Assembly (NCBI GenBank): GCA_034770075.1
Contig: CM068377.1
Coordinates: 54,926,275 to 54,990,274, forward strand
DNA length: 64,000 bases
Reading direction: 5' to 3'
Source of the DNA: Aralia elata
Lineage: Eukaryota; Streptophyta; Magnoliopsida; Apiales; Araliaceae
Under the pieces are notes generated by a model, which saw only the letters and a program-made list of their open reading frames with translations, was not told where the DNA came from and made no database searches. Below, piece by piece: positions 1 through 11,098 of this stretch. How positions within the stretch are numbered: the first letter of the stretch is position 1; each line of letters opens with the position of its first letter. The translations under genes were made by a program, and so were the position numbers.

Positions 1-830
1 TCATCATACACAATTGGTTCATCATCATAATTACAGAATAGGAAAAATTAATCAAAAACATGAAACATTAAAGCTCCCTATTTCCTTTCTGCAACTTCTG
101 ATGATTTTCCAAGTTGTGTAGATTCTTGATTTCTTGCTCCCAAGCTCCAATTCAGCATCCATATAGCTCCATTCTTCAGTTCCCAAGCAAAATTGAAGCT
201 CAGCTGGAGTGTTTTTATTTTCTATCTAATAATGTAGTAAACTTCCTATTTTTCGTGGAGGAGGAACTCTCTCAAAATTGAATTCTCAATTGGTTATAAT
301 ACATGCTCAATTTGTCTTCTATTAACTAATTCTGATTCCCATTAATAAAGTTTTGCTCCACTAAAACCTCAAAATCTGGCATTGTATGATTTTATGGAAA
401 TGCTGCTTCGTTGGCTAGAACGTGTCTACATGGCTGGCTGGTTGGCGACAGGCGCAGCTGCGCCGGCACCATTTGCAAAAGGGGCACAGCTGCGCCGGGG
501 AGGCATGGCAGGAACAGGAGGGGCGCAACTGCGCCGGCCACAAGGCCTAGCTGGGCGCAGCTGCGCCGGCTGCCAGTCTGCTGCTGTACTGTTGTAGCCT
601 GATTTCTCGTGTCCAATACAAGCAACAAAAATTCATTAAGCTCCCAAACAACAATTGCAACAAAACTCGTGTCAAATTAACCAAAAACCGTGCAAAAGCC
701 ATATAATGAGAATAGTGAATCGATACCGAAAGAAAGGGGAAAATGCATGAAAACATAATAAGGAGCTACTAGATAAGCAACAAATGAAACCAAAAAGTAA
801 GCAATAAGTAGGTATGAAACCTACTAATCA
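1..830 (-). repeat. Unclassified LTR-like end inserted in element E1
   Basis: The integrase reading frame of E1 (minus strand) stops matching at about 831, where the related element E2 continues. The foreign sequence begins on the minus strand with TGATTAGTAGG at 830, a plausible LTR start, and includes a short hairpin (AGTAGGT/ACCTACT). It runs off the left edge, so no second end, target duplication or primer site can be seen. It has no convincing coding potential; the short overlapping frames at 382-756 follow the GC-rich repeats. It could instead be a deletion junction with unrelated DNA. Confidence 0.4.
447..573. repeat. Cluster of four GC-rich palindromes
   Basis: Four copies of GGCGCAGCTGCGCC or a close variant lie at about 451, 483, 522 and 553, separated by 30-40 bp of less conserved sequence. 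The first and last are perfect 14-bp palindromes; the second and third carry single changes. The surroundings are AT-rich, so the cluster stands out. Similar clusters sit in other LTRs of this window. Confidence 0.75.
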
Positions 831-1042
831 ATATGCTCCCACTTCCACTTCGGAATCTCCAGCGGTTGTAGCAGTCCACCCGGTTTTTGATGTTCGGCTT
901 TTACCCTCTGACATGTTAAACACCGACCAATACATTCCGCGACCTCTCTCTTCATGTTCGACCACCAAAAGTGTTGGCGCAAATCTTGATATATCTTGGT
1001 ACTACCAGGGTGTATCGAATACCTTGTAGAATGAGCTTCCTA
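831..1042 (-). pseudogene. E1 integrase N-terminal zinc-binding fragment
   Basis: After a TAG at 1040-1042 the pol frame continues and shows the HHCC zinc-binding domain: paired His residues in AHSTRYSIHPG, then CLTCQR near 915-935, followed by the linker that leads into the catalytic core (KWEWEHI type). The core with its D,D,E residues is absent because the sequence changes at about 831. In intact elements this protein joins the cDNA to host DNA. The homologous stretch of E2 at 52080-52290 confirms the assignment. Confidence 0.75.
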
Positions 1043-1816
1043 CAAAACCTCTTCTCTTAACTCTGGAACCATCGGTATCCACATTCTCCCTTCAAACCTT
1101 AGCAACCTTGTGCTATCAATTTTGTACTTCAATTCCTCTCCTTTTGAGATTCGCTCCCTTATGGCAACACATTCATCATCCTTTCCTTGAGCCTCCTTTA
1201 TCCTGTCTAATAAAGTTGGACTCGCCTCCACTGCGAATAGTTTCTCGTCTGCATTTGTCAAGTACTTAACTTCCAACTCCAGTTTTTTCATATCCTTGAT
1301 CAGTTTTTCTTGAGCTTTTAACATCATCAACTTATCTCTGCCCTTCCTACTTAGAGCATCAGCTACTACATTGGCCTTACCGGGATGGTACAGAATTTCA
1401 CAATCATAGTCCTTGATTAACTCCAACCATCGCCTCTGTCTCATGTTTAGCTCCTTCTGAGTGAAGATGTACTTCAGACTTTTGTGGTCTGTGTATATCT
1501 CACACTTCTCCCCATACAGATAGTGCCTCCAAATTTTCAGAGCAAACACCACTGCCGCTAGTTCCAGGTCATGAGTCGGATAACCCTTCTCATAGTCCTT
1601 CAGCTGTCGTGACGCGTACGCAATGACCTTCCCATGTTGCATCAATACGCACCCAAGGCCATTGTGTGACGCATCACTGTACACCACAAATCCCCCTTTA
1701 TTATCTAGCAGTGCTAACATAGGTGTTTCACTAAGTTTCCTCTTCAACTCCAAGAAACTCTCTTCGCTCTTATCCGTCCATACAAACTTCACAGTCTTCC
1801 TTGTTAAATTTGTCAA
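1040..1816 (-). pseudogene. E1 RT connection and RNase H domain
   Basis: This 258-codon open stretch carries the end of the RT connection (MTNLTRKTVKFVWT) and a Ty3-type RNase H with its landmarks in order: YSDAS, DLELAAVVFALK, TDHKSLKY and VVADALSR. These supply the acidic residues that cut the RNA strand of the RNA-DNA hybrid. It is a slice of a longer polyprotein, so the first Met is not a real start. It is in frame with the RT segment upstream, separated by a TAA at 1832, and ends at an in-frame TAG at 1040. Confidence 0.85.
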
Positions 1817-1831
1817 CGGTGTCGCTATCTT

Positions 1832-2683
1832 TTAAAAGTTCCGAATAAACCTCCAATAGTAACCCGCTAATTCCAAGAAACTTCGGACTTCTGTCGGCAT
1901 CTTTGGTTGTTCCCAGTTTATTACTGATTCTACCTTCGCAGGATCCACTAATACACCATCCTTGTCAATTACGTGCCCCAAACACTGCACCCTTTGTAGC
2001 CAAAATTCACACTTGAAAATTTTTGCATATAGCTTCTCCCCTCTCAGCGTTTCCAGGGCTATCCTCAAATACTCGACGTGTTCCTCCTCCGTCTTCGAGT
2101 AAACTAGAATGTCATATATGAAAATGATAATAAATTTATCTAGATATTGCTTGAACACTCTGTTCATCATGTCTATAAATGATGTTGGCGCGTTCGTCAG
2201 CCCAAACGACATCACTAAAAACTCAAAGTGTCCATATCGAGTTCTGAATGCTGTCTTTGGAATATCCTCCTGCCTCACCTTCAGTTGGTGATACCCCGTC
2301 CTCAAGTCAATCTTCGAAAAGTATTTCGCTCCCTTCAATTGATTAAACAAATCATCGATTCTGGGCAGCGGATACTTGTTCTTAATGACAACCTTGTTCA
2401 ATTCCCAGTAGTCGATACAAAGCCTTAACGGTCCATCCTTCTTCTTCACGAACAGTATTGGCGCTCCCCACGGAGATACGTTCAGACGAATATACCCTTT
2501 ATTAAGCAACTCCTGCAGTTGAACCATCAGTTCTTTCATCTCCACCGGTGCCATTCTGTACGGTGCCTTTGAGATCGGTGCGGTCCCCAGTACCAAGTCG
2601 ATCACAAACTCGACCTCTCTGTCCGGTGGAAAGCCCGGTAACTCATCTGGGAAAACATCTAGGAATTCCCTTACGACAGGAAT
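1832..2683 (-). pseudogene. E1 reverse transcriptase domain, active-site mutant
   Basis: The frame opens after a TAG at 2684-2686 and holds the protease-RT linker and most RT motifs: SPWGAPILFVKKKDG, LCIDYWELN, FSKIDLRTGYHQ and MSFGLTNAP. The catalytic box, normally FIDDILVYS in this family, reads FIYDILVYS, so the first Asp of the pair is Tyr. That alone should abolish polymerisation. It is flanked by in-frame stops at 2684 and 1832. Confidence 0.85.
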
Positions 2684-3841
2684 CTAACCACGCTCACCCC
2701 CTACTCTTCGAGTATCAATCACATGAGCCAGATAACCTATGCAACCTTTCCTTAGCAATTTCTTCACTTGCATCATCGTCAGACAACAAGATTGTCTCGG
2801 TAATTTACTACCGTAGAATACGACCTTCGACTTATTCGGAGTCTTTAGGTGTATACATTTCTTCTGACAGTCAATCCCAACCCCATGACTAGACAACCAA
2901 TCCATCCCAAGAATTACATCAAATTCTCCTAGTCGTATCGGAATCAAATCTACGCTCAGTTTATGCCCATTTATCTCAACACAACAATTTCTATGAATGA
3001 ATTCCACAGGGATAGCTTCTTTATTAGCTACTTCCACATTCATAGGATTCTCTAATCTCTCACACGGTAAATTTAACCGTTTAGCAAAATCTTTTGAAAC
3101 AAAGGAACAGGTAGCACCCGAATCAAATAATACATATGCACTGATATTGTTAATCGAAATAATACCTGACACCGCGTCCTTTGACTCCACCGCATCCTGT
3201 ACTGTCATGTTGAAAGTGCGTGTCGTTGGTCTGTTGGTTTGGCTAGATGGCCCTCCAATGCTCAGCCTGTTATTGTTGTTGCTGTTATTGTTGTTCTTGT
3301 TGCCACTAGCTGCATCCCCCTTCCTTTTCGGGCAATCCTTGATTTGATGATCTGATGCTTCACATGAGAAGCATCCCACTATCTTTCCTTTTGGGCACTG
3401 ATTAGCAAGGTGTCCCTGTTGCCCATAGTTGTAACAGATCCTTTTGCCCTTCAAACATTCCTTCGAGTGATTCTTTCCATAATTATTGCACTTATTACCA
3501 TTCTTAACCTCTCCTCCAAACTTGTTGCCACCAGAAGATTGGCTCTTGTTCCATTTCCTTTTATTCGAGTTACTTTCCCCGCTGCTTCCTCCTTTGCTTC
3601 CTTCGTGACCCTTCTTTTTGTCTTGATTGAACTTTGCTAGAGCCTCGTTGCCTTCTTCGGCGATGATGGCTCTTTCCAACATCGTAGAAAATGTGTCAAT
3701 CCTTAAAACTGCCACCCTATTGTAGACCCATGGTTTCAGGCCTAATTCGAATCTCCTTGCCTTTCTGGCTTCAGTGTACACCTGGTGAGGTACAAATTTG
3801 GCTAACTCATTAAATTTAGCGTCATACTCCGCGACTGACAT
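2684..3841 (-). pseudogene. E1 gag C-terminus, zinc knuckles and protease
   Basis: The segment begins in the capsid region (KFNELAKFVPHQVYTEARK), passes a Lys/Ser/Asn-rich linker, then shows three Cys-rich knuckles. CFSCEASDHQIKDC is a complete CX2CX4HX4C; CYNYGQQGHLANQC has Tyr for its second Cys. A pepsin-like protease motif, AYVLFDSGATCSF, follows. The frame ends at a TAG at 2684. The first ATG at 3841 is internal to gag; the preceding gag part is in a different frame. Confidence 0.85.
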
Positions 3842-4282
3842 GTTCCCCTACTTGAGCTCCAGAAACTTCACCTACATGTTCTGCTGCATACTCTCCGGAA
3901 AATAGTTCTCGAAAAATAGCTCCTTGAAATGTTCCCATGGTATCACACCTTCTCCAGCACAACTTTTGTTCACCTTTGATCATAAAGGTGGCAAATCCTG
4001 TCTTCTGTTCTTCGGCCACCCTTGCAACCTCGAACACTTTTTCTATTTCTTCGATCCAGGTTTGGACTTCAATCGGGTCTAGTGTTCCCTTAAACTCGGG
4101 AGGTCCTACTAGCTTAAAATCCTTGAAACTAGCCAAATGTTGCGCGGGCTGCCGCTCTGGCTGTTCTCCAACAGGTGGGGGTCTATTTTGCATAGCTTCT
4201 GCCAGCAACTCAGCAAACGCTCTCATTGGGTCTAGATGACCCTGAGTGTTATTAACTGATTCCTCAACCCTTTGGTTTCGTG
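3822..4282 (-). pseudogene. E1 gag N-terminal capsid part
   Basis: This holds the retrotransposon gag domain (LASFKDFKLVGPPEFKGT, then VQTWIEEIEKVFEVARV). The open frame ends at 3822, but homology to the next gag part shifts frame near 3925-3960 and carries two further stops, so gag is broken here. The true gag start is not at 4226: it is an ATG (MPPRR) at 7554-7556 on the far side of the solo LTR. Confidence 0.8.
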
Positions 4283-5017
4283 GCAGTTGTAATGACCGGG
4301 AATTCTGAAATTTCCTTGTAATTCGAATTTTTGAATATTAATGAAAATTTTATATTTTATTAATATTATATTTGTGTTACGTGTTTAAAGGTTGTGTGAC
4401 AATCTAGATCATGTGAATGTATGAACTTGATGTGTTATAGTTTTGTTTTAAGTGAATAATTGATTTCGCGTAGCGTCGCTAAATCACTATTCACGGGGCA
4501 CGTTTCCCGATGCACTATTCACGCCATAACATTTTGTGTCTTTTTCGATGTTAATAAATTTCATAAATACGTGTATGCGTACGAATAATTTTTCCAAGTG
4601 TCGGAAATTTTATTTGAGCTGATACGTGATTTTATCCGTATCCGAAATGTGTTATATGGGTGTTCCGAATAAATGGAAAAATCCCATAATAATTATTTTT
4701 ATACATCCCAATAATTATGGGAGTACCCATTTTAATTTTGGGTAGAGTTATTTACCAGTTTTGGTACAAAAGTGGGAGTTTTCGGATATATTTTTGGTAT
4801 TTTCGGGTATTTGTTTTGGCTTGTTACCCCAAGAGGGAACCAATCCCTCATTTTGGACCAATGAGAATTGAGCAAGAGGGAGGTTGCCGGCAAGCTCCTT
4901 GAGCAACCAACCCCATTTTCATTTTTCTTCCACTTCTCCCTAATTCACTCCACTCCTTCCAAATTCAAACATTCATTCTTTTTTGCAATCCATCAGCTCT
5001 TCATTCAAACCCATTCT

Positions 5018-5112
5018 GCAGAGAGAGAGAGAGAGAGGCAGAGAGAGCTCACCGGAAAGGAGGAAGAAGTCGCCGGAAAAGAGGAAGAACTCGCCGGAAA
5101 AGGAAGGAGGAA
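5018..5112 (+). repeat. GA-rich purine tract in the solo LTR
   Basis: A (GA)n run is followed by repeats of CGCCGGAAAAGAGGAAGAA type, almost entirely purine on the plus strand. Such GAGA tracts are common in transcribed plant LTR leaders, but no binding site is claimed. Confidence 0.6.
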
Positions 5113-5818
5113 GAAAAAGAGGGCACGGGTGGAGGAACCAAGCAAGAAGGACCTTCAAAATCAAGCCTAACCAAGCTTCTTAACCTCTAGGAAGGATTTA
5201 CAGAGGTAAAACATCAACCAAATCCTTTCCATTCGATTTCTTGTTAAACTTTTCAAGTTTTTCTTAGTTTTGAGCTCTTAAGCTTGTGGGTCGGATTTTT
5301 GGCGATTCTTGGTGTTTTTGTTTGTTGTGATTGTTTATAAATGTTGTTAAGAGGTTATGTAAGCCATTAATAACATCCAAGTGGAACAAAAACGCAAGAA
5401 ATCCTTACCTTGGCTTAATGGAGCAAGAACAATGGACAAAACATGGACTTTGGACATTCGGACTATTTTAGAGGACTGTAAAGCTATGATTTTGTATTTG
5501 TTAATTTTATTTGTTGCTATAGTGTTGTAGTTCCATGGGTTATGAAGCTAACCCAGTTGGAACGGAGTAAAAAGGAGCTAAAACGAGTTCGTAGTAATGA
5601 TTCTTGTAAAACATGTCAAGAACTCGAAGAACAGAGTCTGAACTTTACACTTTGGCTTAGGATTTAACCATGTTAATGTTAATGGGTAGCTCTGCATTTT
5701 TGATATGTTGTAGCCCCATGAGTTAGGAGTCCATAGAGTCCGGAATGGACCAAATTGCTTGTGTATTGAAGGAGATATGGAGGTTGGAGTGGCCGGAGGT
5801 CGTAGTCGCGTTCTGGAA

Positions 5819-6017
5819 TGGCGCCGCAGCGCCACCCATATGCCCTGCAGCTCACGCTGCAGCGAGGGGCAAGTGGGGAAAGACCGGGGCTCACGCCGCA
5901 GCGTGAGGCCCAAGCCTTAAGGCTCACGCCGCAGCGTGAGGCCCTGTCATTGGGAAAACACGGGACTCACGCCGCAGCGTGAGGCCCAGTGCTTGAGCTT
6001 GGCGCTGCAGCACGAGC
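5819..6017 (+). repeat. GC-rich hairpin cluster in the solo LTR
   Basis: Several copies of CTCACGCCGCAGCGTGAG or close variants, with perfect 7-bp arms and a 4-base loop, lie between about 5850 and 5995. They are flanked by GGCGCCGCAGCGCC at 5819 and GGCGCTGCAGCACGAG at 6001. The equivalent place in the E1 LTR holds a differently sequenced cluster at 10816-10945. Confidence 0.75.
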
Positions 6018-7537
6018 TCCGTGTTTGGGCCAGGTTGGGTTAGTCAGACCGGGTCGGATCGGGTCGGACCTAATGAGCCCATTTCAGCAGGGTCCAATGA
6101 TTAGACATGTTAACTAAGCATATTTTGTTAAGCCCTAAATGCTTAATTATTTATTAAATGTCAACCAAATTAGTATTGTCTTAAGGCAGAAATTGTATAA
6201 TCTAATTGCAATTTAGGCTTGGTTTCAATGTGTTTTAATGATGTAGCGTCCGTTTTGAACCATTATTTGGTATGTGACTAATTGTTATGTAAATATGTAC
6301 TTAATTGTGTAGGATATTAAGGAGCGTGTGTTATAATATTGTAGCAGCGCATCAGGCAAGTTTCCTATCCCTTGTCTAACCCTTGTGTTGGGCAAGTTTC
6401 TAAACCTTATGCACTATTCTTTTTATTTCGTGCAAACAGGTGTATGTTATGCAAGTTCCCTAACTTCATTCTTTCTATATATTGAATGCAAGTTTCCTAA
6501 CGCTTGTCTAACCCTTGTGTTGGGCAAGTTTTCCTTAACCTTACTCGAATTATATTTTGAGCAGGATTCATATTTTATACAGGTTGTATATTGTTGCAAA
6601 TTTCATGACTCAAATTGAGTTATTACTTTTGAATCATATTAGTGGACTAATTATTGTCAATTACTCCACCTCCAAGATAATTATTGATATTCGCAGCTTA
6701 TGCATTTGAATTCATTATCTATTGTTGGATTGTGAAACGTTTAAGTTCTTCATTCATGGACTGTTTAAGGAGATAGTCTACGCCATTTGTTTCGGTTAGA
6801 CATGTACAGGTTATTATTTTAAAAGCTATCCAAACCGATTGTTGGTGCGGATTCTTGGACTGAGAGAGCAACCCTTATGTAGGGGATTATAATGTGGCGG
6901 TTATTCGATGCAGTCAGAGTTAAATGTTATGTATATACATGGTGTACGAGAGGCTGATCCCCTCGAGTACAACTGACGGGGCCAGGTTTTAAAAGAGTTA
7001 GTTGAATGATTGAATGATTGACTCTTTGGCCAAAAGTTCATGGTCGGTTGGACCACTCAGCAGTAAATAATCATTATTCATTGATTCATTTGGACTTTGA
7101 TTATGTCATTTCAGCTATTTCATCAATGTTCATAAATTGTTGATCTATGCATCTATTATTCTTATTCATTCATGATATATCTTCATTCTTGCTTTTAAAC
7201 TTGCTGAGCAAAGTAGTTGCTCACCCGTGCTATATCATGAACCTATTGCAGTTAAGCCAGGGAGTTCCAAAGCGGACAAAGGCAAAGGAAAGCTTAAGGA
7301 ATAGTTATATCTACTATCCCGTTGTGTAATCGTAGAATAGTTTTGTATTATTAATATATTCTGCGACGTATTTATTTAAGGTTGTAGACCTTGGGACCGT
7401 AGTGAACCTTTTGTAATGAACAACATATGTCTATTTTATTCCGCATTAGTTAATTTATGTTGTTTAGAGGTGTATGGATGCATTTTATCGTGAGCACTAA
7501 ATTCGAGGTATTGGTACCTGAATTTGGGGGTGTCACA

Positions 7538-7987
7538 GCAGTCTTCTTGGAGGCATGATCTGATAAAAGAAACCGTCGGCTTTTACTAATAGATTTATGC
7601 TTAATGCAATAAGTCACTCAAATCAGCAATTAAGAGTAAAAGCATCTATTAAACACATTTGATTTGAATAAAACAACTGCATTTATAGTCATATGTCACT
7701 GTTTTAATACAACCTGAATCATGTGGCATACATCTATAAATGCTAAATGGCATGGCCTGCCAACCATTAATTATCCCCTAAAGAACAAAATTGGGGAATA
7801 ATAACCTTCCACCCCTCTATCAGGAACAAAAATTGGGATTCAACTACTATCCTATGCACGCTACAAGCATATGGATTTACAACATAAGTATGCCCCCTAT
7901 TACGACAAAATTGGGACCTACTGCGAACAAAATGCTAAAGATAACACCTCACCGCCTGCTGCGACGGATTGCAACCCTGAGCTCCCA
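7538..7987 (-). other. E1 gag start and leader spacer
   Basis: The gag initiation codon of E1 lies at 7554-7556 and is followed by MPPRR-type codons until the solo LTR interrupts. The same gag start occurs in E2 at 55566-55568. The rest, up to the upstream ORF stop at 7988, is spacer with no conserved frame. Confidence 0.7.
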
Positions 7988-8758
7988 TCAAGCCAGCTTG
8001 TCGACCACTCGGCCCCTAATCACACGCCTGTTGCTCCCCTCATCCATGGGGTACCTCATCACCTTGTCCCTCAGCCTGCCAATAGAAGTGGTCAAGCCTA
8101 AACGGAGGGAATCAATCTCTACAGTCAGGGCTGCCAACTGCTCTATAGCCTTATCTCGCTCCAGACAAGTAGTCTCCAACTGATCCTCTACCCGCTCTAT
8201 CTGTCCTACCAATACCACATTCCTCTCTAAGAGGTCATAAACCATCACACCAAGTTGAACAGAAGCCCCACGGTGATCGTGAACCTCTGCCTCTAGCTCG
8301 GCAATCCTCTGGTCCTTTTCTTGTAGTTTCTGGGTCAATTCAGCCTTTTCCCCCAAAGTCGGATACGCTAATGACCTGTACAGCTCATCTTGGTCCTGGT
8401 GATCCTGGTTCTGCTCCTCTAAGTGGACTACTCGATTCTCGAGCTCCTCATTCCTATTTGTCAGCTCTTCGATGATGTCACTAGCAGTAGTGCCCATGCC
8501 ATTTGCATACTCAGGTGGCTTATCATCCTCCGTCACTAAATCCTCCTCGGGGTCCTCATCATCCCCCTCATCGCTTAACAGCCTCAGCACCCCTTCGGTA
8601 ACTGGCTCCTCCTCAGAACCATACTCGGCCTCAGACTCATCCCTAGTGTCCATCATCTCTGGCTCACTCGGCTGCACCTCCACTAAATACCCTGCGTCCA
8701 CATGAATGTCTTTGACCTCCACTTCTCCAGCAGGACTGGACTCTCCTATCTCAGACAT
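7988..8758 (-). CDS. Extra acidic coiled-coil ORF upstream of gag in E1
   Basis: An open frame of 256 codons lies between the primer site and gag, on the same strand as gag. The longer open frame reaches 8923, but I choose the ATG at 8756-8758 (MSEIGESSPAG) because E2 has a matching start (MTNVEG, 56633-56635) and both share EVKDIHV/EEPRDIHV soon after. The N-terminal third is strongly acidic. From about residue 95 it is rich in heptads (IEELTNRNEELENRVVHLEEQ) and should form coiled coils. Just before the ATG both elements read CTGTAG plus GATG after a pyrimidine-rich run, like a 3' splice site, so the leader may be spliced. Function unknown. I recognise no family. Confidence 0.65.
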   Translation of the reverse strand: MSEIGESSPAGEVEVKDIHVDAGYLVEVQPSEPEMMDTRDESEAEYGSEEEPVTEGVLRLLSDEGDDEDPEEDLVTEDDKPPEYANGMGTTASDIIEELTNRNEELENRVVHLEEQNQDHQDQDELYRSLAYPTLGEKAELTQKLQEKDQRIAELEAEVHDHRGASVQLGVMVYDLLERNVVLVGQIERVEDQLETTCLERDKAIEQLAALTVEIDSLRLGLTTSIGRLRDKVMRYPMDEGSNRRVIRGRVVDKLA

Positions 8759-8997
8759 CCTACAACTACAGAAAAAACAAATAGATAACAAGATATCAGT
8801 GCCACAATAAAATATATTCATTGATAAAATAAAATGATATTTTATTATGCACAACTCGGCTCGATGGATTTCCACAATCCACCTCCAGACATGATCACCA
8901 AATGAATCTCCTCGATCCACCACCTAGCGTACTCAATACGAGTTTAATACTAAGGTTATAACCTAGGTTTCGCATTCCTACAGTTTATAACCTACGA

Positions 8998-9009
8998 CTC
9001 TGATACTAA
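8998..9009 (-). other. E1 primer-binding site (degenerate tRNA-iMet)
   Basis: Next to the LTR end the minus strand reads TTAGTATCAGAG, one base from the classic initiator-Met site TGGTATCAGAG; E2 has the exact form. The mismatch fits decay of an old element. Confidence 0.75.
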
Positions 9010-9011
9010 CC

Positions 9012-11098
9012 TGTGACACCCCCAAATTCAGGTACCAATACCTCGAATCTGGTGCTCACGATAAAGTACATCCATACACCTCTAAACAACATAAATCAAC
9101 TAATGCGGAAATAAATAAACATATGTTGTTCATTACAAAAGGTTTACTACGGTCCCAAGGTCTATAACCTTAAATAAATACATCACGGAATACAGTAATA
9201 ATACAAAATAATTCCATGATTATATAACGGGATAGTATATATATAACTATTCCTTAAGCTTTCCTTTGCCTTTGTCCACTTTGGAACTCCCCGGCTTACC
9301 TACAATAGGTTCATGATATAGCAAGGGTGAGCAACTACTTTGCTCAGCAAGTTTAAAATGAATAAAGAAGATATATCATGAATGAAAGAGAATAATAACC
9401 GCATAGTTCAACAATTTAAAAACATTGAAGAAATAGCTGACAATATAATCAAAGTTCAAATGAAGAAATGAATATTGATTATTTACTGCTGAGTGGTCCA
9501 ATAGACCATGAACTTTTTGGCCGAAGGGTCAGTCATTTAACTAACCCTTTTAAACGCTTGGCCCATCAGTAGTACTTGAGGGGATCAGCCTCTCGTACCC
9601 TATGTATATGCATAACATTTAACTCTGACTGCATCGAACAACTGACACATTAAAATCCCCTAATAAGGGTTGCTCTCTCAGTCCAAGAATCCATACCAAT
9701 AATCGGTTTGGATAGCTTTTAAAAATAATAACCTGTACATGTCTAGCCGAAACAAATGGCGTAGACTATTTCCTTAAACCGTTCATGAATAAAGAACTTA
9801 AATGTTTCACAGTCCAACAACATACAATGAATTCAAATGCACAAGGTGCGAATATCAATAATTATCTTTGATGTGGAGCAATTGACAATAATTATTCCAC
9901 TAATATGGTTTGAAAGTAATTAACTCCATTTTAAGTCATGAAACTTGCAACAACATACAACATTTATCTTGCTCAAATAAAGGTAGTTGAGTAAGGAACT
10001 TGCAATAATATAGAATGATTGCTCAATCAATAAATAACTCGCACAATAAATAAAAGTTGTACGTTTGAGAAATTCTGCCCAATATTAAATTGTGTTAGGG
10101 TAAGGAAATTTGCCCAACAGAAGGGTTATACAAGCGTTAGGAAACTTGCAAAATATGCAACATTTGTATAGGATAGGAAACCTGCTCAATATAATTCGAG
10201 TAAGGTTAGGAAAACTTGCCTGGTGCATCTGCTACAGTATTACAACACACGCTCCTTAATATCCTACACAATTAAGTACATATTCACATAACAATTAGTC
10301 ACATACCGGATACCAAATATTTATTTATACAACTCTATAATGTCCCATTCATATAAGAAACAAAATATTAAACACGGTTATGCCCACTAGTTACGGCTTT
10401 ACGACGCTTGTACGTCTGTACGCCAAACTTATCTATTCGAATGCCCAAGCGACACGCGATTGCGTCCACCTAGTACGCCCATTCGATTTATCTAATACTT
10501 ATTGGTTAATGCTAAGTATAATTATAATACCAAACATTCATGTTTTAGGACTTAGAACATCGTCTTTTATTGTCGAAAACATTACACGTTGCACACGCGC
10601 ATGACCGACGCCCTCCGTTTGCACAACAATCCTAAAAACAGTCAATTTAATAATTGATACAGGTGGTAACTTTCAATTCTAATTAATGGAATTTATAGTT
10701 CTATCTCTAAGCTTTTCGGATCATCTTGAATCGCCCTAATCCGAGTTCATATGGGAAAGTTATGGTCATTTTACTAAGAGGTGTTCGTGCTAAAAATTTT
10801 GGAATCAGGTAGTCGGCGAGGCCTCCATGAGAATCACGGAGGCTGCGCCAACAGCTCAGCGAGGCCTCCGAGAGGATCATGGAGGCTGCGCCAAACCAAC
10901 CAGTGAGCTCAGCGAGGCCTCCATGGGACCACGGAGGCTGCGCCAATGCCTAGGTGTTGCATATTGCTTCCTAATTTGACCCTTCTTCACTCCAACCTTC
11001 ATAACGTTTTCCATACACGTTCAAATTGGTCCGTTCCAGACTCCATGGACTCCTAAGATATAGAGCTATAACATATCAAAAATTTAGATCTACCCATG
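9012..11098 (-). mobile_element. E1 5' LTR, truncated by E6
   Basis: The sequence begins TGTGACACCCCCAAATTC on the plus strand, which is the LTR 3' end on the minus strand. It matches the solo LTR 7537 down to about 5685 in inverted orientation. It ends at 11098, where Copia E6 starts, so roughly the first 1.4 kb of U3 is missing from the window. No coding sequence. Confidence 0.9.
10816..10945. repeat. Three inverted-repeat units in the E1 LTR
   Basis: Three units of GAGGCCTCC ... GGAGGCTGCGCC start near 10818, 10860 and 10913. The 6-bp arms GCCTCC/GGAGGC enclose 10-11 bp. Each unit ends in GGCTGCGCCA, close to the core found in the other clusters of the window. Confidence 0.7.

Larger units (their letters stand above)
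4288..7537 (+). mobile_element. Solo LTR of the E1 family, plus orientation
   Basis: A 3250-bp sequence starts TGTAATGACCGGGAATTC and ends GGGGGTGTCACA, bounded by GCAGT at 4283-4287 and 7538-7542, a perfect 5-bp target duplication. Its last 1.85 kb is the reverse complement of the E1 LTR at 9012-11098, so the two form a large inverted repeat around the E1 leader. There is no internal region or second LTR, which fits unequal recombination between the two LTRs of a full element. Several short frames inside, for example 4717-5183, show no family resemblance. Confidence 0.92.
831..11098 (-). mobile_element. E1: degenerate Ty3/gypsy Tekay-like chromovirus (interrupted)
   Basis: Gag-pol reads on the minus strand from an ATG at 7554-7556 down to 831, in the order gag, zinc knuckles, protease, RT, RNase H, integrase zinc domain. 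The 5' LTR starts at 9012 (minus-strand end CACA), with a degenerate initiator-Met primer site beside it. The gag start is split by a solo LTR at 4288-7537, the 5' LTR is cut by Copia E6 at 11099, and the integrase is cut near 831. Premature stops and a frameshift make it inactive. The lineage call rests on similarity to E2, which keeps its chromodomain, and on the long LTR. Confidence 0.85.

Noticed and set aside
8472..8705. Plus-strand Ser-rich 77-codon frame
   Set aside because: Mirror of the acidic Glu/Asp codons of the minus-strand ORF at 7988-8758.
7545..9011. Foldback DNA transposon suggested by the large inverted repeat around this region
   Set aside because: The left arm is a solo LTR with its own GCAGT target duplication and the right arm is the LTR of E1 with a primer site beside it, so they are two separate LTRs in opposite orientation.
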